Numbered from the stretch's first letter, positions 46,940 through 57,297 are shown. The stretch is 64,000 nt of DNA from Xanthomonas codiaei (GCF_002939785.1 NZ_MDEC01000003.1:124001-188000); one strand, 5' to 3'. The notes: a model not told the origin generated them from the sequence alone. Program-made: numbers and translations.

Positions 46940-49021
46940 TCACGCCACCGGCTCGCGCAACACCGGCGAGTCCCAGCCCGGGCGCGGAGCGAAACGTTCG
47001 CCGTAGCGGGCATGCAGCGCCTGCAGGCGCGCCAGCAACGCGTCGGCGCCGGCACTGCGGATGTGCTGGATCGGGCCGCCGCGGAACGGGGCGAAGCCGG
47101 TACCGAAGATCACGCCGGCATCGAGCAGGTCGGCATCGGCCACCACGCCGTCGTGCAGGCAGGCCACCGCTTCGTTGAGCAGTGGCAGGATCAGGCGGTC
47201 TTCCAGGTCGGCCGGCACGGCGTAGCCGCTGGCCACCTCAGGTTTGATCGCACGTCCGTTCTCCCATTTGTACAACCCCTGTCCATCCTTCTTGCCGCGC
47301 TTGCCGGCTTCCACGGTCGCCAGGGCGGCTGGAATCGGCAGGTGCAGGAATGGCGCCAGTTCCGCACCGACGCCGGCAGCCACGTCCAGGCCCACGGTGT
47401 CGATCAGTTCGATCGGCCCCATCGGCATCCCGAACTTGACTGCGGCCTTGTCCAGCACCGGGCCGGGAATGCCTTCGGCATACGCGGTGGCCGCTTCCAG
47501 CAGGTACGGAAACAGCACGCGGTTGACCAGGAACCCGGGTGTGCCGGCCACCGGCACCGGAAACTTGTCCAGCGCCTTGCAGAACGCCGCCAGGCGCGCC
47601 ACGTTGGCTGGATCCAGCCCGTCATGCTGCACGATCTCCACCAGCGGCATCATCGCCACCGGGTTGAAGTAATGCAGGCCGGCGAACTGGGCCGGGCGCA
47701 ACAGGTGGCCGCGCAACTCGCTCAACGGGATCGACGAGGTGTTGGTGGTCAGCACCGCATCGGGCTTGAGCTGCGGTTCGATCGACTGATACAGCTCGCG
47801 CTTGGCCTGCGGGTTCTCGATGATCGCTTCGATCACCAGGTCTGCCTGCGCCACGCCTGCACCGGCCAGATCGCCACGCAGGCGTGCAGCCACCGCCGGG
47901 CGCTTGGCCTCGTCCTTGACCCGCTTGGCGAACAGCTCGCCGCCACGGCCCAGCGCGGTGTCGATGAAGCGCTGCTCGCGATCCTGCAGCGTGACCTCGA
48001 AGCCCTTGTAGGCGGCCCACGCTGCGATATCGCCGCCCATCACGCCGGCGCCGATCACATGCACGTGGCGGATCGGAGCCGCTGCCGTGCCGCTGGCATC
48101 CTTGCTGCCCAGCGCCTTCAGCCGCTCGGTGAGGAAGAAGATACGGATCAGGTTGCGTGCGGCCGGGGTGCTGGCGAGCTTGACCACCGCCTTGCGCTCG
48201 GCAGCCAGGCGCGCCTGGATGCCGCTGCCACCGGCACGTTCCCAGACATCGATCAACGCGTAAGGCGCCGGGTAATGCTCCTTGCGCGCCTTGCGCGCGA
48301 CCTGCTTGCGCATCTGTGGCGCCAGCAGCTTGCGCGCAAGCAGGGTGTTGGTGGCCCAGGCGGTGGCGCGTTGCTTGAGCGGACGCGTGGTGCCGGCCAG
48401 CGCCAGCGCAGCGGCCACGTCGACCAGCACGGCCGGTGCCGCGACCTTGTCCACCAGGCCCATCGCGCGCGCGGCCTTGGCCGAGACGGTGCGGCCGGTC
48501 AGCATCAGGTCCATCGCCGCAGGCGCGCCGATCAGTCGCGGCAAGCGGGCGCTGCCGCCCCAGCCGGGAAAGATGCCGAGCTTGGTTTCCGGCAGGCCGA
48601 TGCGGGTGCTGCCGTCGTCGGAGGCCGCCCGGTAACGGCAGGCCAGCGCGATTTCGGTACCGCCGCCCATGCAGAAGCCATGGATGGCCGCCACCGTGGG
48701 GCAGGGCAGTTCGGCCAGCTTCTGGAACACCTGCTGGCCGCGATGGATCGCGTCGTTGACCGTGCCCTTGCGGTCGAAGTCCTGGAATTCCTTGAGGTCG
48801 GCACCGGCAATGAAGCCGTTGGCCTTGGCCGAGCGCAGCACCACGCCCTTGGGCGGGTCCAGCGCCAGCCGTTCCACCAGTGCGCCCAGCTCGAGCAGCA
48901 CCTCCTGCGAAAATGCGTTGACCGCTGCGCCCTGGCGATCGAGGCTGAGCACGAGCACGCCGTCCTCGCGCAGGTCGGCCTGCCAGTGGCTGAATCGGAG
49001 CCCGTCGAAACCTGGAAGCAT
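46940..49021 (-). CDS. Fatty-acid oxidation complex alpha subunit (hydratase/3-hydroxyacyl-CoA dehydrogenase)
   Basis: Bifunctional beta-oxidation enzyme, 693 aa. The N-terminal crotonase domain has KANGFIAGADLKEF and HGFCMGGGTEIALACRYR (oxyanion hole) and GLPETKLGIFPGWGGS with the catalytic Glu pair. The C-terminal dehydrogenase has NAD motif VIGAGVMGGDIAAWAAYKG, LTTNTSSIPLSEL, HYFNPVAMMPLVEIV (catalytic His) and GTPGFLVNRVLFPYLLEA. Family members are FadB and FadJ; I cannot tell which. No thiolase partner is adjacent here. Start at ATG 49021. Confidence 0.93.
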   Translation of the reverse strand: MLPGFDGLRFSHWQADLREDGVLVLSLDRQGAAVNAFSQEVLLELGALVERLALDPPKGVVLRSAKANGFIAGADLKEFQDFDRKGTVNDAIHRGQQVFQKLAELPCPTVAAIHGFCMGGGTEIALACRYRAASDDGSTRIGLPETKLGIFPGWGGSARLPRLIGAPAAMDLMLTGRTVSAKAARAMGLVDKVAAPAVLVDVAAALALAGTTRPLKQRATAWATNTLLARKLLAPQMRKQVARKARKEHYPAPYALIDVWERAGGSGIQARLAAERKAVVKLASTPAARNLIRIFFLTERLKALGSKDASGTAAAPIRHVHVIGAGVMGGDIAAWAAYKGFEVTLQDREQRFIDTALGRGGELFAKRVKDEAKRPAVAARLRGDLAGAGVAQADLVIEAIIENPQAKRELYQSIEPQLKPDAVLTTNTSSIPLSELRGHLLRPAQFAGLHYFNPVAMMPLVEIVQHDGLDPANVARLAAFCKALDKFPVPVAGTPGFLVNRVLFPYLLEAATAYAEGIPGPVLDKAAVKFGMPMGPIELIDTVGLDVAAGVGAELAPFLHLPIPAALATVEAGKRGKKDGQGLYKWENGRAIKPEVASGYAVPADLEDRLILPLLNEAVACLHDGVVADADLLDAGVIFGTGFAPFRGGPIQHIRSAGADALLARLQALHARYGERFAPRPGWDSPVLREPVA

Positions 49022-49190
49022 GCGGTTGGCCGTCCGGCGATATAAGGAAAGGCCGTTATCATCCAGAGGTTGTTTCCTTCACGTCAAATACCCATACCTG
49101 ACGACAGGGACGGCGCGCGCTTGGGCGCGGCGTCGCTGGCAGCGCATCGGCACCGCCTCCCGGATGCGTGACGATCGTAGGGATCGGTAT

Positions 49191-49217
49191 GAACTTTCCT
49201 CTTCAACGGCGGTCTCA
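49191..49217 (+). promoter_or_regulatory. Sigma-E-type autoregulatory promoter of rpoE
   Basis: GAACTT (49191-49196), 16-nt spacer, TCTCA (49213-49217). This matches the RpoE consensus GAACTT-N16-TCTGA at all but one position. It lies 40 nt before the rpoE start codon, consistent with the sigma factor activating its own operon. Confidence 0.75.
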
Positions 49218-49256
49218 TTGCCCGACTTCGGTGGGCTGACAGGAGTGCGGCCCAGC

Positions 49257-49877
49257 ATGGCCGAAGTCGATACACCTCAGGAGCTGGACCTGGAACTGGT
49301 CCGGCGTGTGCAGCGCGGCGAGAGTGCGGCGTTCGATGTGCTGGTGCGCAAATACCAGCACAGGATCGTCGCCCTGATCGGGCGCTACATCGCCGACTGG
49401 AGCGAATGCCAGGATGTGGCCCAGGACACGTTCGTGCGCGCGTATCGCGCTATCAACAGTTTCCGCGGCGACGCCCAGTTCTATACGTGGCTGCACCGCA
49501 TTGCCGTCAACACTGCCAAGAACCATCTGGTTGCGCACAACCGCCGGCCGCCCACCGACGACATCGAGATCAGCGATGCCGAGCAGTTCGATGGGGCCAC
49601 CCGGTTGCGCGACACCGATACCCCGGAGCGTGAACTGATGCGACAGGAGTTGGAACAAACGGTGATGCGCGCGGTCCAAGCCCTGCCGGAAGAACTTCGG
49701 TCGGCCATCACCCTGCGCGAGGTGGAAGGGCTGAGCTACGAGGAAATCGCGCGAAAGATGGATTGCCCGATCGGAACGGTGCGCTCGCGCATCTTCCGGG
49801 CGCGCGAGGCCATCGACATCGAGCTGCGGCCTCTGCTGGAGACCGAAAGCGCTACCCGTGAGCGACACCGTGTATGA
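49257..49877 (+). CDS. rpoE: Envelope-stress sigma factor RpoE (AlgU/sigma-E)
   Basis: Extracytoplasmic sigma-24 controlling the response to misfolded outer-membrane proteins and heat. 206 aa. Region 2: DVLVRKYQHRIVALIGRYI, CQDVAQDTFVRAYRAINSFR, FYTWLHRIAVNTAKNHL; region 4: LPEELRSAITLREVEGLSYE, then HTH DCPIGTVRSRIFRAREAI. The ATG at 49257 has AGGAG 11 nt upstream and gives the standard N-terminus; the longer open frame is not used. Overlaps the rseA start by 4 nt. Confidence 0.97.
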   Translation: MAEVDTPQELDLELVRRVQRGESAAFDVLVRKYQHRIVALIGRYIADWSECQDVAQDTFVRAYRAINSFRGDAQFYTWLHRIAVNTAKNHLVAHNRRPPTDDIEISDAEQFDGATRLRDTDTPERELMRQELEQTVMRAVQALPEELRSAITLREVEGLSYEEIARKMDCPIGTVRSRIFRAREAIDIELRPLLETESATRERHRV

Positions 49878-50743
49878 GCCATAACCCCGACATCTCCACC
49901 ACCGACAAGTTCGAACGCCACTACCGGCAGCAGTTGTCCGCGCTGGTCGACGGCGAGCTGAGTGCCGACGAATCGCGTTTCCTGTTGCGCCGGCTGGCCC
50001 ACGACGAAGAGCTGGCCGGTTGCCACGAGCGTTGGCAGCTGTGCGGCGACGTGCTGCGCGGCGCGGCCAGTGCGCCGGCCCCGCTGGATTTCGCGGCGCG
50101 GGTCCGCAGCGCGCTCGCCGATGAGCCTGCACCTGTGCCACAGCAGGCGCCGCGCGCGGCCGCACGCTGGCGCTGGGGCGGCGGCGCGGCGATTGCCGCC
50201 TCGGTCGCGGCGATCGCCATGTTCATGGCGCGCGAGCGCTTGCCGGATCCGGCCCCGCCGGTGACCGAGGTGCCGGTGTATGCCACGGTTGCCGAGCTGC
50301 CTGCCGCAGCCCGGCCGCCCATCGCGCCGAAGGCGCCTGCAGCTCCCGATCCGGCCAACCCCGGCGACGGCGGCGCGCTGGTTGCGGCAGTGCCGGCCGC
50401 TGCGCTGGCTTCCACGCGTCGTGGTGCCGCTACCCGCAATCAGCAGGTCGCACGCAGCGCGGCGGCTCGCCAGCAGCAGGCGCCGGCGCAGATGGTCGCG
50501 GCCGCCACTCCGGCCGCGGCGAGCCCGGCGGTGTCGTCCAACCCGTTCACACATCCGGATACCACCTTGCAGGCGCGTCCCTGGCCGCGCGCGGCGCTGT
50601 CTGGCGTTGGCGACAGCCCGCTCAATGCCAGTTTCAGCCAGAGCCGCCAGGGCCCGGCGTTCTACCCGTTCGAACCAGCGCCGCAGGCGGCCCGGGCTCC
50701 GGCACCGAGCCCGCCGTCGTCGGCGCAGGGCCCGCAACACTGA
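49874..50743 (+). CDS. rseA: Anti-sigma-E factor RseA (MucA-like)
   Basis: Membrane anti-sigma factor that holds RpoE until cut by stress proteases. 289 aa. The cytoplasmic sigma-binding part has LSALVDGELSADESRFLLRR and CHERWQLCGDVLRG (residues 22-65); the membrane segment is GGGAAIAASVAAIAMFM (103-119); the periplasmic part is Pro/Ala-rich and ends in a low-complexity tail. Translationally coupled to rpoE (GTATGA overlap). Confidence 0.93.
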   Translation: MSHNPDISTTDKFERHYRQQLSALVDGELSADESRFLLRRLAHDEELAGCHERWQLCGDVLRGAASAPAPLDFAARVRSALADEPAPVPQQAPRAAARWRWGGGAAIAASVAAIAMFMARERLPDPAPPVTEVPVYATVAELPAAARPPIAPKAPAAPDPANPGDGGALVAAVPAAALASTRRGAATRNQQVARSAAARQQQAPAQMVAAATPAAASPAVSSNPFTHPDTTLQARPWPRAALSGVGDSPLNASFSQSRQGPAFYPFEPAPQAARAPAPSPPSSAQGPQH

Positions 50744-50852
50744 TCCGGCGGCCGATCTTCATCCACTCGGCGCCCTCCCTCCCGTTACCTTGTCGGACCC
50801 GTGTCGCTGCACGGGTTCCGGTTCCTGTCGCCCTGCCATCGGAGGCAACTCG

Positions 50853-52430
50853 ATGAATCACCGCATCCGTACCCAGATGTTCGGCCTGCTCGCCATGACC
50901 CTGCCGCTGGCCGCCTGTGCCCAGCAAACCGCACCGGCGCCCGCAGCCAAGGCCAGTGCACCGATCGCCGCCAACCGCAGCACCACCCCGGCGCCGCAGC
51001 TGGTGGCGGGTCTGCCGGATTTCACCAATCTGGTCGAGCAGGTCGGCCCGGGCGTGGTCAATATCGAAACCACCATCACCCGCAAGGATGCGATGGCGCG
51101 TTCGGCGCGTGGCGGGCGCGGTGGTCAGGGCGGCATGCCCGACGACGAGCAGATGCCGGAGTTCTTCAAGCGCTTTTTCGGGCCGGATTTCCAGATGCCC
51201 GGCGCACCGCGGCAGGGGCCGGGTGGTGGCGATGACGATGGCGGCATCGCCGGCAAGTCGATGGGCTCGGGCTTCATCATTTCCGCCGACGGCTATGTGC
51301 TGACCAATCACCACGTGGTCGACGGCGCCAGCGAAGTCACCGTCAAGCTGACCGACCGCCGCGAGTTCAAGGCCAAGGTGGTGGGCAGCGACGAGCAGTT
51401 CGACGTGGCGCTGTTGAAGATCGAGGCCAAGGGCCTGCCGAGCGTGCGCCTGGGCGATTCCAATACGCTCAAGCCGGGCCAGTGGGTGGTGGCGATCGGC
51501 TCGCCGTTCGGCCTGGACCACTCGGTCACCGCCGGCATCGTCAGTGCCACCGGCCGCAGTAATCCGTATGCCGATCAGCGCTACGTGCCCTTCATCCAGA
51601 CCGACGTGGCGATCAACCAGGGCAATTCGGGCGGCCCGTTGCTCAACACCCGTGGCGAGGTGGTCGGCATCAATTCGCAGATCTTCTCCGCGTCGGGCGG
51701 CTACATGGGGATCAGTTTTGCGATCCCGATCGACCTGGCCTTCAGTGCCGCCGAGCAGATCAAGGCCACCGGACGGGTCAGCCGCGGCATGCTGGGCGTG
51801 GCGGTGGGCCCGATCGATTCGCTCAAGGCGCAGGGCCTGGGCCTGCCGGATACCCGCGGCGCGCTGGTCAACGACATTCCCGCCGGCAGCCCGGCTGCGA
51901 AGGCGGGCATCGAGGTGGGCGACGTGATCCGTGCGGTCAACGGCAAGCCGATCGAGGTGGCCAGCGATCTGCCGCCGATGATCGGCCTGATGGCTCCCGG
52001 CACCAAGGTCGCCCTGGACGTGCTGCGCGACGGCAAGCCGCGCCAGGTCAGCGTGACCCTGGCGCCGTTGCAGGACGGCAGCGACAGCGCCGCGCCGCGT
52101 ACCGCCGCCGAGGACGCCAAGCCGGAGGCCCCGGCCAGCGTGGCCTTGCTGGGCCTGCAGGTGGCCGACCTGACTGCCGCCGAACGTGGCCGCCTGGGCC
52201 TGGACGCGGGCGAGGGCGTGCGGATTGCCGCAGTCACCGGCGCGGCCGCGCGCAGCACCCAGCCACCGCTGTCGCCGGGCCTGGTCATCGCCCGCGTCGG
52301 CCGCACCAAGGTCGGCAGTGTCGCCGAACTCAACCGCGCCCTGTCCAGCTACAAGAAGGGCGATGTGGTCATGTTGCTGGTCACCGATGGCAAGGCGACG
52401 AGCTATGTGGCCCTGAAGGCCGGCGGATGA
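50853..52430 (+). CDS. mucD: Periplasmic serine protease MucD (DegP/HtrA), with lipobox
   Basis: Protease/chaperone for damaged envelope proteins, 525 aa. The trypsin-like domain has catalytic His153/154 in LTNHHVVDGA, Asp184 in FDVALLKIE and Ser259 in NQGNSGGPLL; two PDZ domains follow (about 300-395, GVAVGPIDSLKAQGLG; and 420-525). The leader MTLPLAAC-AQQ ends in a Cys (22) that looks like a lipobox, so it may be a lipoprotein rather than free in the periplasm. The ATG at 50853 has GGAGG upstream. Third gene of the rpoE operon. Confidence 0.95.
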   Translation: MNHRIRTQMFGLLAMTLPLAACAQQTAPAPAAKASAPIAANRSTTPAPQLVAGLPDFTNLVEQVGPGVVNIETTITRKDAMARSARGGRGGQGGMPDDEQMPEFFKRFFGPDFQMPGAPRQGPGGGDDDGGIAGKSMGSGFIISADGYVLTNHHVVDGASEVTVKLTDRREFKAKVVGSDEQFDVALLKIEAKGLPSVRLGDSNTLKPGQWVVAIGSPFGLDHSVTAGIVSATGRSNPYADQRYVPFIQTDVAINQGNSGGPLLNTRGEVVGINSQIFSASGGYMGISFAIPIDLAFSAAEQIKATGRVSRGMLGVAVGPIDSLKAQGLGLPDTRGALVNDIPAGSPAAKAGIEVGDVIRAVNGKPIEVASDLPPMIGLMAPGTKVALDVLRDGKPRQVSVTLAPLQDGSDSAAPRTAAEDAKPEAPASVALLGLQVADLTAAERGRLGLDAGEGVRIAAVTGAAARSTQPPLSPGLVIARVGRTKVGSVAELNRALSSYKKGDVVMLLVTDGKATSYVALKAGG

Positions 52431-52453
52431 GGGCGGCCAGGATGCGTTATTGG

Positions 52454-52533
52454 TGATTCGGGATTGGCAGGAGCAGGCCCCCGCTCGGGGATGCCTGCTC
52501 CTGCTCTGCCGTTTCCAATCCCCAATCCCGACT
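52454..52533. repeat. Heptad inverted pair around a strong hairpin (mucD-lepA)
   Basis: Left arm GATTCGGGATTGG (52454-52466) and right arm CCAATCCCCAATCCCGACTC (from 52515) face each other. Inside is a perfect 12-bp hairpin GCAGGAGCAGGC / GCCTGCTCCTGC (52467-52478 and 52493-52504) with a C/G-rich inner loop. It lies in the 175-nt spacer after mucD and could act as a terminator. Confidence 0.75.
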
Positions 52534-52605
52534 CCCTAATCCCGGCTCCAAAGCATGCGATAATGCTGCGTTACCCTGACGACGGCTGCGCCGGCGCCCA
52601 CCTCA

Positions 52606-54411
52606 ATGTCCTCTGATTCAATGCGGAACATCCGCAATTTCTCCATCATTGCTCATGTCGACCACGGTAAATCCACCCTGGCCGACCGGATCATCCAGCT
52701 GTGTGGCGGCCTGCAGGCGCGCGAGATGGAGGCCCAGGTGCTGGACTCCAATCCGATCGAGCGCGAACGCGGCATCACCATCAAGGCGCAGTCGGTGTCT
52801 TTGCCGTACACGGCCAAGGACGGGCAGACCTACCACCTGAACTTCATCGACACCCCCGGGCATGTGGACTTCTCCTATGAAGTCAGCCGCTCGCTGGCCG
52901 CCTGCGAGGGCGCGCTGCTGGTGGTGGATGCGGCGCAGGGCGTGGAGGCGCAGTCGGTGGCCAACTGCTACACGGCAGTGGAGCAGGGCCTGGAAGTGGT
53001 GCCGGTGCTCAACAAGATCGACCTGCCCACCGCCGATGTCGACCGCGCCAAGGCCGAGATCGAAGCGGTGATCGGCATCGATGCCGAAGATGCGGTGGCG
53101 GTCAGCGCCAAGACCGGCCTGAACATCGATCTGGTGCTGGAAGCAATCGTGCATCGCATTCCGCCGCCCAAGCCGCGCGACACCGACAAGCTGCAGGCGC
53201 TGATCATCGATTCCTGGTTCGATAACTACCTGGGCGTGGTGTCGCTGGTGCGCGTGATGCAGGGCGAGATCAAACCGGGCAGCAAGATCCTGGTGATGTC
53301 CACCGGTCGCACCCATCTGGTGGACAAGGTCGGCGTGTTCACGCCCAAGCGCAAGGAGCTGGCCGCACTGGGCGCCGGCGAAGTGGGCTGGATCAATGCC
53401 TCGATCAAGGACGTGCACGGTGCGCCGGTCGGCGACACCCTGACCCTGGCCGGCGATCCCGCCCCGCATGCCTTGCCCGGTTTCCAGGAAATGCAGCCGC
53501 GCGTGTTCGCCGGCCTGTTCCCGGTCGATGCCGAGGACTATCCGGACCTGCGCGAAGCGCTGGACAAGCTGCGCCTGAACGACGCGGCGCTGCGCTTCGA
53601 GCCGGAAAGCTCCGAGGCGATGGGCTTCGGCTTCCGCTGCGGCTTTTTGGGCATGCTGCACATGGAAATCGTGCAGGAGCGGCTGGAGCGCGAATACAAC
53701 CTGGACCTGATCAGCACGGCGCCGACGGTGGTGTACGAGGTGCTCAAGACCGATGGCTCGGTCATCAACATGGACAACCCGGCCAAGCTGCCGCAGTTGA
53801 ACCTGGTGGACGAGATCCGCGAGCCGATCATCCGCGCCAACGTGCTCACGCCCGAGGAGTACATCGGCAACATCATCAAGCTGTGCGAAGAAAAGCGCGG
53901 CACCCAGATCGGCATCAATTACCTGGGCAGCCAGGTGCAGATCAGCTACGAGCTGCCGATGGCCGAGGTGGTGCTGGATTTCTTCGACAAGCTCAAGTCC
54001 GTCAGCCGTGGCTATGCCTCGCTGGATTACCACTTCGTGCGCTTCGATGCCGGCCCGTTCGTGCGCGTGGACGTGCTGATCAACGGCGACAAGGTCGATG
54101 CGTTGTCGTTGATCGTGCACCGCAGCCACGCCGACCGGCGCGGCCGCGAGCTGTGCGAAAAGATGAAGGACCTGATCCCGCGGCAGATGTTCGACGTGGC
54201 GATCCAGGCCGCGATCGGCTCGCAGATCATCTCGCGCTCCACGGTCAAGGCGATGCGCAAGAACGTGTTGGCCAAGTGCTATGGTGGCGACGTCTCGCGC
54301 AAGAAAAAGCTGCTGGAAAAGCAGAAGGAAGGCAAGAAGCGCATGAAGCAGGTCGGCCGCGTGGAGATTCCGCAGGAAGCCTTCCTGGCCGTGCTGCAGA
54401 TGGATAAGTAG
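52606..54411 (+). CDS. lepA: Elongation factor 4 (LepA)
   Basis: Ribosomal GTPase, 601 aa. G domain: [18 protein letters not shown] (G1), GITIKAQSV (G2), [12 protein letters not shown] (G3) and [10 protein letters not shown] (G4). Later domains II, III, V and the LepA-specific C-terminal domain end [21 protein letters not shown]. Start ATG 52606; another ATG at 52621 begins [22 protein letters not shown] at 52559-52564 may be a -10. Conserved lepA-lepB-rnc-era-recO order follows. Confidence 0.97.
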   Translation: MSSDSMRNIRNFSIIAHVDHGKSTLADRIIQLCGGLQAREMEAQVLDSNPIERERGITIKAQSVSLPYTAKDGQTYHLNFIDTPGHVDFSYEVSRSLAACEGALLVVDAAQGVEAQSVANCYTAVEQGLEVVPVLNKIDLPTADVDRAKAEIEAVIGIDAEDAVAVSAKTGLNIDLVLEAIVHRIPPPKPRDTDKLQALIIDSWFDNYLGVVSLVRVMQGEIKPGSKILVMSTGRTHLVDKVGVFTPKRKELAALGAGEVGWINASIKDVHGAPVGDTLTLAGDPAPHALPGFQEMQPRVFAGLFPVDAEDYPDLREALDKLRLNDAALRFEPESSEAMGFGFRCGFLGMLHMEIVQERLEREYNLDLISTAPTVVYEVLKTDGSVINMDNPAKLPQLNLVDEIREPIIRANVLTPEEYIGNIIKLCEEKRGTQIGINYLGSQVQISYELPMAEVVLDFFDKLKSVSRGYASLDYHFVRFDAGPFVRVDVLINGDKVDALSLIVHRSHADRRGRELCEKMKDLIPRQMFDVAIQAAIGSQIISRSTVKAMRKNVLAKCYGGDVSRKKKLLEKQKEGKKRMKQVGRVEIPQEAFLAVLQMDK

Positions 54412-54413
54412 CA

Positions 54414-54498
54414 GGGATTCGGGATTCGTAATTGGGGATTGGCAGCGACGCACCAGCCCTGAGTTTTTGCGAATCCCCAATCTCCAATCCCGAATCCC
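54414..54498. repeat. Heptad inverted pair bracketing the lepA-lepB spacer
   Basis: Left arm 54414-54440 (GGGATTCGGGATTCGTAATT..) and right arm 54472-54498 are inverted repeats matching 24 of 27 positions. The left arm begins 2 nt after the lepA stop; the right arm ends 17 nt before the lepB start. Confidence 0.9.
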
Positions 54499-54515
54499 GT
54501 TCCGAAGGAACACCA

Positions 54516-55316
54516 ATGAAATGGTTTGAAATCGTCCTGGTTGTGCTGACCCTGGGCAGCGGCTTCATCTGGTTGCTGGACAAGCTGTTCCTGGCCAAGC
54601 GCCGCGCTGCACGCGCCGGGTTGCTGGACAGCGAGCCGGCGATCGTCGACTACTCGCGCGCCTTCTTCCCGGTGCTGGCGGTGGTGCTGATCCTGCGCAG
54701 CTTCGTGGCCGAGCCGTACAAGATTCCGTCCAGTTCGATGATGCCCAACCTGCTGATCGGCGATTTCATCCTGGTCAACAAGTTCGCCTACGGTTTCCGT
54801 CTGCCGATCACCAATACCAAGTTCATTCCCACCGGCGAGCCCAAGCGCGGCGACGTGGTGGTGTTCAAGCCGCCGCATGCGCCGGACCAGAACTGGATCA
54901 AGCGCGTGGTGGGCCTGCCGGGCGACAAGATCGGCTTCCATGGCGACACCCTGTACATCAACGACAAGCCCATGCGTTACACGGTCAAGGGCGAGTACAT
55001 CGGCAAGGGCAAGGGCGCGGAGATGACCGGCACCACGTTGCTGGTGGAAGACCTGCCAGGCCGCACCCATACCGTGCTGGAATGGGTGGACCGCAACATG
55101 CCGGCCGGCCAGGGCGACTGGACGGTGCCGGCAGACAGCTATTTCGTGATGGGGGACAATCGCGACAATAGCGAGGACAGCCGGTTCTGGACCCAGACGC
55201 ACTTTCTGCCGGAGGCCAATCTGCGCGGCAAGGCGTTCCTGATCTGGCTCAATTGCGAAGGGTGGTTCTGCAAGGGGAGTTTCGATCCATCGCGGATCGG
55301 GACTGGAATCCAGTAA
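54516..55316 (+). CDS. lepB: Signal peptidase I
   Basis: Membrane serine protease that removes signal peptides. 266 aa. Two N-terminal membrane segments (ILVVL-like WFEIVLVVLTLGSGFIWLLD and FFPVLAVVLILRSFV), catalytic Ser74 in IPSSSMMPNLLIGD, the general-base Lys129 in NWIKRVVGLPGD, and box E GDNRDNSEDSR. AAGGAA before ATG 54516 is the ribosome site. Confidence 0.96.
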   Translation: MKWFEIVLVVLTLGSGFIWLLDKLFLAKRRAARAGLLDSEPAIVDYSRAFFPVLAVVLILRSFVAEPYKIPSSSMMPNLLIGDFILVNKFAYGFRLPITNTKFIPTGEPKRGDVVVFKPPHAPDQNWIKRVVGLPGDKIGFHGDTLYINDKPMRYTVKGEYIGKGKGAEMTGTTLLVEDLPGRTHTVLEWVDRNMPAGQGDWTVPADSYFVMGDNRDNSEDSRFWTQTHFLPEANLRGKAFLIWLNCEGWFCKGSFDPSRIGTGIQ

Positions 55317-55346
55317 ATGCACGCACGGCGTGCCAGGGGAAGCACA

Positions 55347-55724
55347 ATGAAGCGTAAGCAAAGCGGTATGACGTTGACGTCGTTCGTGGTGGTGCTGGCG
55401 GTGGTGGGGTTCGGCCTGTACATCGGGATGAAGCTGTTTCCGATGTACCAGGAGTACTACTCCGTGCGGACGGCGATGAAGGGTCTGGCCAATGAGCCGG
55501 GCAGTGCCAATATGGATCCGTCCAAGTTGCAGGACCTGTTCTTTCGCCGCCTGTACATCAACTACTCGGAAAACGTCAAAAAGGAAGACGTGAAGTTCGA
55601 GCGCGTGGATGGCGGCTGGCGCATGAAGGTCAACTACGAAGTGCGCCGTGAATTGATCGGCAATCTGGATATCGTGGGCAAGTTCGACACGTCCCAGGAC
55701 ATGAAAGGGCGCAGTGTCGAATAG
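55347..55724 (+). CDS. DUF4845 membrane protein
   Basis: 125-aa protein with an N-terminal membrane segment resembling a type IV pilin or prepilin-like leader ([20 protein letters not shown]). DUF4845 proteins lie between lepB and rnc in many gammaproteobacteria, as here. Start ATG 55347. Its 3' end overlaps rnc by 11 nt, so the two are co-translated. Function unknown. Confidence 0.85.
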   Translation: MKRKQSGMTLTSFVVVLAVVGFGLYIGMKLFPMYQEYYSVRTAMKGLANEPGSANMDPSKLQDLFFRRLYINYSENVKKEDVKFERVDGGWRMKVNYEVRRELIGNLDIVGKFDTSQDMKGRSVE

Positions 55725-56394
55725 AACCTTCCAGCGCGGTGATCCGATCGGGCATGCGTTCGCCGATCCGGATCTGCTCGCCCAGGCGCTGCGCCATCGC
55801 AGCGCCGGGACGCCGCACAACGAGCGGTTGGAGTTCCTTGGCGATGGCATCGTCAATCTGTTGATCGCCGAGGCGCTGTACCAGCGCTGGCCCAAGGCCG
55901 ACGAAGGTGCACTGACGCGCGCGCGCGCCGAGCTGGTGCGCGAAGGTGCGCTGGCGGTGATCGGGCGCACGCTCAGCCTGGGCGAACGGCTGACACTGGG
56001 GCCGGGCGAACTCAAGTCCGGTGGTCATCGCCGCGATTCGATCCTGGCCGATGCAGTCGAGGCGATCGTCGCGGCCATCTATCTGGACTGCGGGTTCGAG
56101 CGCTGCCGCGCGGTGGTGCTGCCGTGGTTCGAGCCCTCGCTGGCGGCGCTGCCGGTCGGCAAGGCGGAAAAAGATCCCAAGACCCGGCTGCAGGAATGGT
56201 TGCAGGCGCGGCAGTTGCCGTTGCCCACCTACGCGCTGATCAGCGAAAGCGGCGACGAGCATGCCAAGCAGTTCCACGTCGCCTGCATCCTGGAGCATCC
56301 CGTCGCCCGCGCCGAAGGCCAGGGCACGTCGCGTCGTCTTGCCGAGCAGCAGGCGGCGGCTACCGTCATCGCACAACTGGATGTCAACACGTGA
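55714..56394 (+). CDS. rnc: Ribonuclease III
   Basis: Double-strand RNA endonuclease for rRNA and mRNA processing. 226 aa. The nuclease domain carries the signature [20 protein letters not shown] with catalytic Glu/Asp, and [18 protein letters not shown]. The C-terminal dsRNA-binding domain has [20 protein letters not shown] and [21 protein letters not shown] start at 55714 inside the DUF4845 gene; its end overlaps era by 4 nt. Confidence 0.97.
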   Translation: MSNRTFQRGDPIGHAFADPDLLAQALRHRSAGTPHNERLEFLGDGIVNLLIAEALYQRWPKADEGALTRARAELVREGALAVIGRTLSLGERLTLGPGELKSGGHRRDSILADAVEAIVAAIYLDCGFERCRAVVLPWFEPSLAALPVGKAEKDPKTRLQEWLQARQLPLPTYALISESGDEHAKQFHVACILEHPVARAEGQGTSRRLAEQQAAATVIAQLDVNT

Positions 56395-57287
56395 GCGAAA
56401 CCACTCCCCACCGTAGCGGCAGCGTTGCCGTGATCGGCCGGCCGAATGTCGGCAAGTCCACCCTGACCAACGCCCTGGTGGGCGCCAAGGTCAGCATCGT
56501 CTCCAACCGGCCGCAGACCACCCGGCATCGCTTGCTGGGCATAGCCACCTTCCCCGAAGGGCAGCTGATGCTGGTCGACACGCCCGGGCTGCACCGCGAG
56601 CAGAAGCGCGCGATGAACCGGGTGATGAACCGTGCCGCACGTGGCTCGCTCGAAGGCGTGGATGCCGCGGTGCTGGTGATCGAAGCCGGCCGCTGGGACG
56701 AAGAGGACACCCTGGCATTCCGCGTGCTCAGCGATGCCAATGTGCCCGTGGTGCTGGTCGTCAACAAGGTGGACCGGCTCAAGGACAAGACCGCATTGTT
56801 CCCGTTCCTGGCCCAGGTCAGCGAGGGGCGCACCTTCGCGGCGGTGCATCCGGTTTCCGCGCTCAAGCGCAAGGGCCTGGAAGCGCTGGTGGGCGACCTG
56901 CTCAAGCTGGTGCCCGAGGCCGAGCCGATGTTCGGCGAGGACGAAATCACCGACCGCAGCCAGCGTTTCCTGGCCGGCGAATTGGTCCGCGAGCAGCTGA
57001 TGCGCCAGCTCGGCGAAGAGCTGCCGTATGCCACCACGGTGGAGATCGAACGTTTCGCCGAGGACGGCGCGCTGCTGCGCATTGGTGCGGTGATCTGGGT
57101 CGAGCGCGAAGGCCAGAAGGCAATCGTGATCGGCAAGGGCGGTACCCGCCTGAAGGAAATCGGCGGCAAGGCGCGTCTGCAGATGGAGCGGCTGTTCGGT
57201 GCGAAGGTGTTCCTGGAAACCTGGGTCCGCGTGCGCGAAGGCTGGTCGGACGATGAAGCTGCGTTGAAGGCGTTCGGATACGAATGA
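56391..57287 (+). CDS. era: GTPase Era
   Basis: Ribosome-assembly GTPase that binds the 3' end of 16S rRNA. 298 aa. G1 [17 protein letters not shown]2 [11 protein letters not shown]3 DTPGLH, G4 [10 protein letters not shown], then a KH domain ([20 protein letters not shown] and [17 protein letters not shown]). GTG start at 56391 (GTGA overlap with rnc). Confidence 0.97.
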   Translation: MSETTPHRSGSVAVIGRPNVGKSTLTNALVGAKVSIVSNRPQTTRHRLLGIATFPEGQLMLVDTPGLHREQKRAMNRVMNRAARGSLEGVDAAVLVIEAGRWDEEDTLAFRVLSDANVPVVLVVNKVDRLKDKTALFPFLAQVSEGRTFAAVHPVSALKRKGLEALVGDLLKLVPEAEPMFGEDEITDRSQRFLAGELVREQLMRQLGEELPYATTVEIERFAEDGALLRIGAVIWVEREGQKAIVIGKGGTRLKEIGGKARLQMERLFGAKVFLETWVRVREGWSDDEAALKAFGYE

Positions 57288-57297
57288 GGCCGGGAGG

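Noticed and set aside
48669-49877. A 402-codon frame ending as RpoE
   Set aside because: The first part is an antisense shadow of the fadB-like gene; the standard RpoE N-terminus, ribosome site and sigma-E promoter all point to the ATG at 49257.
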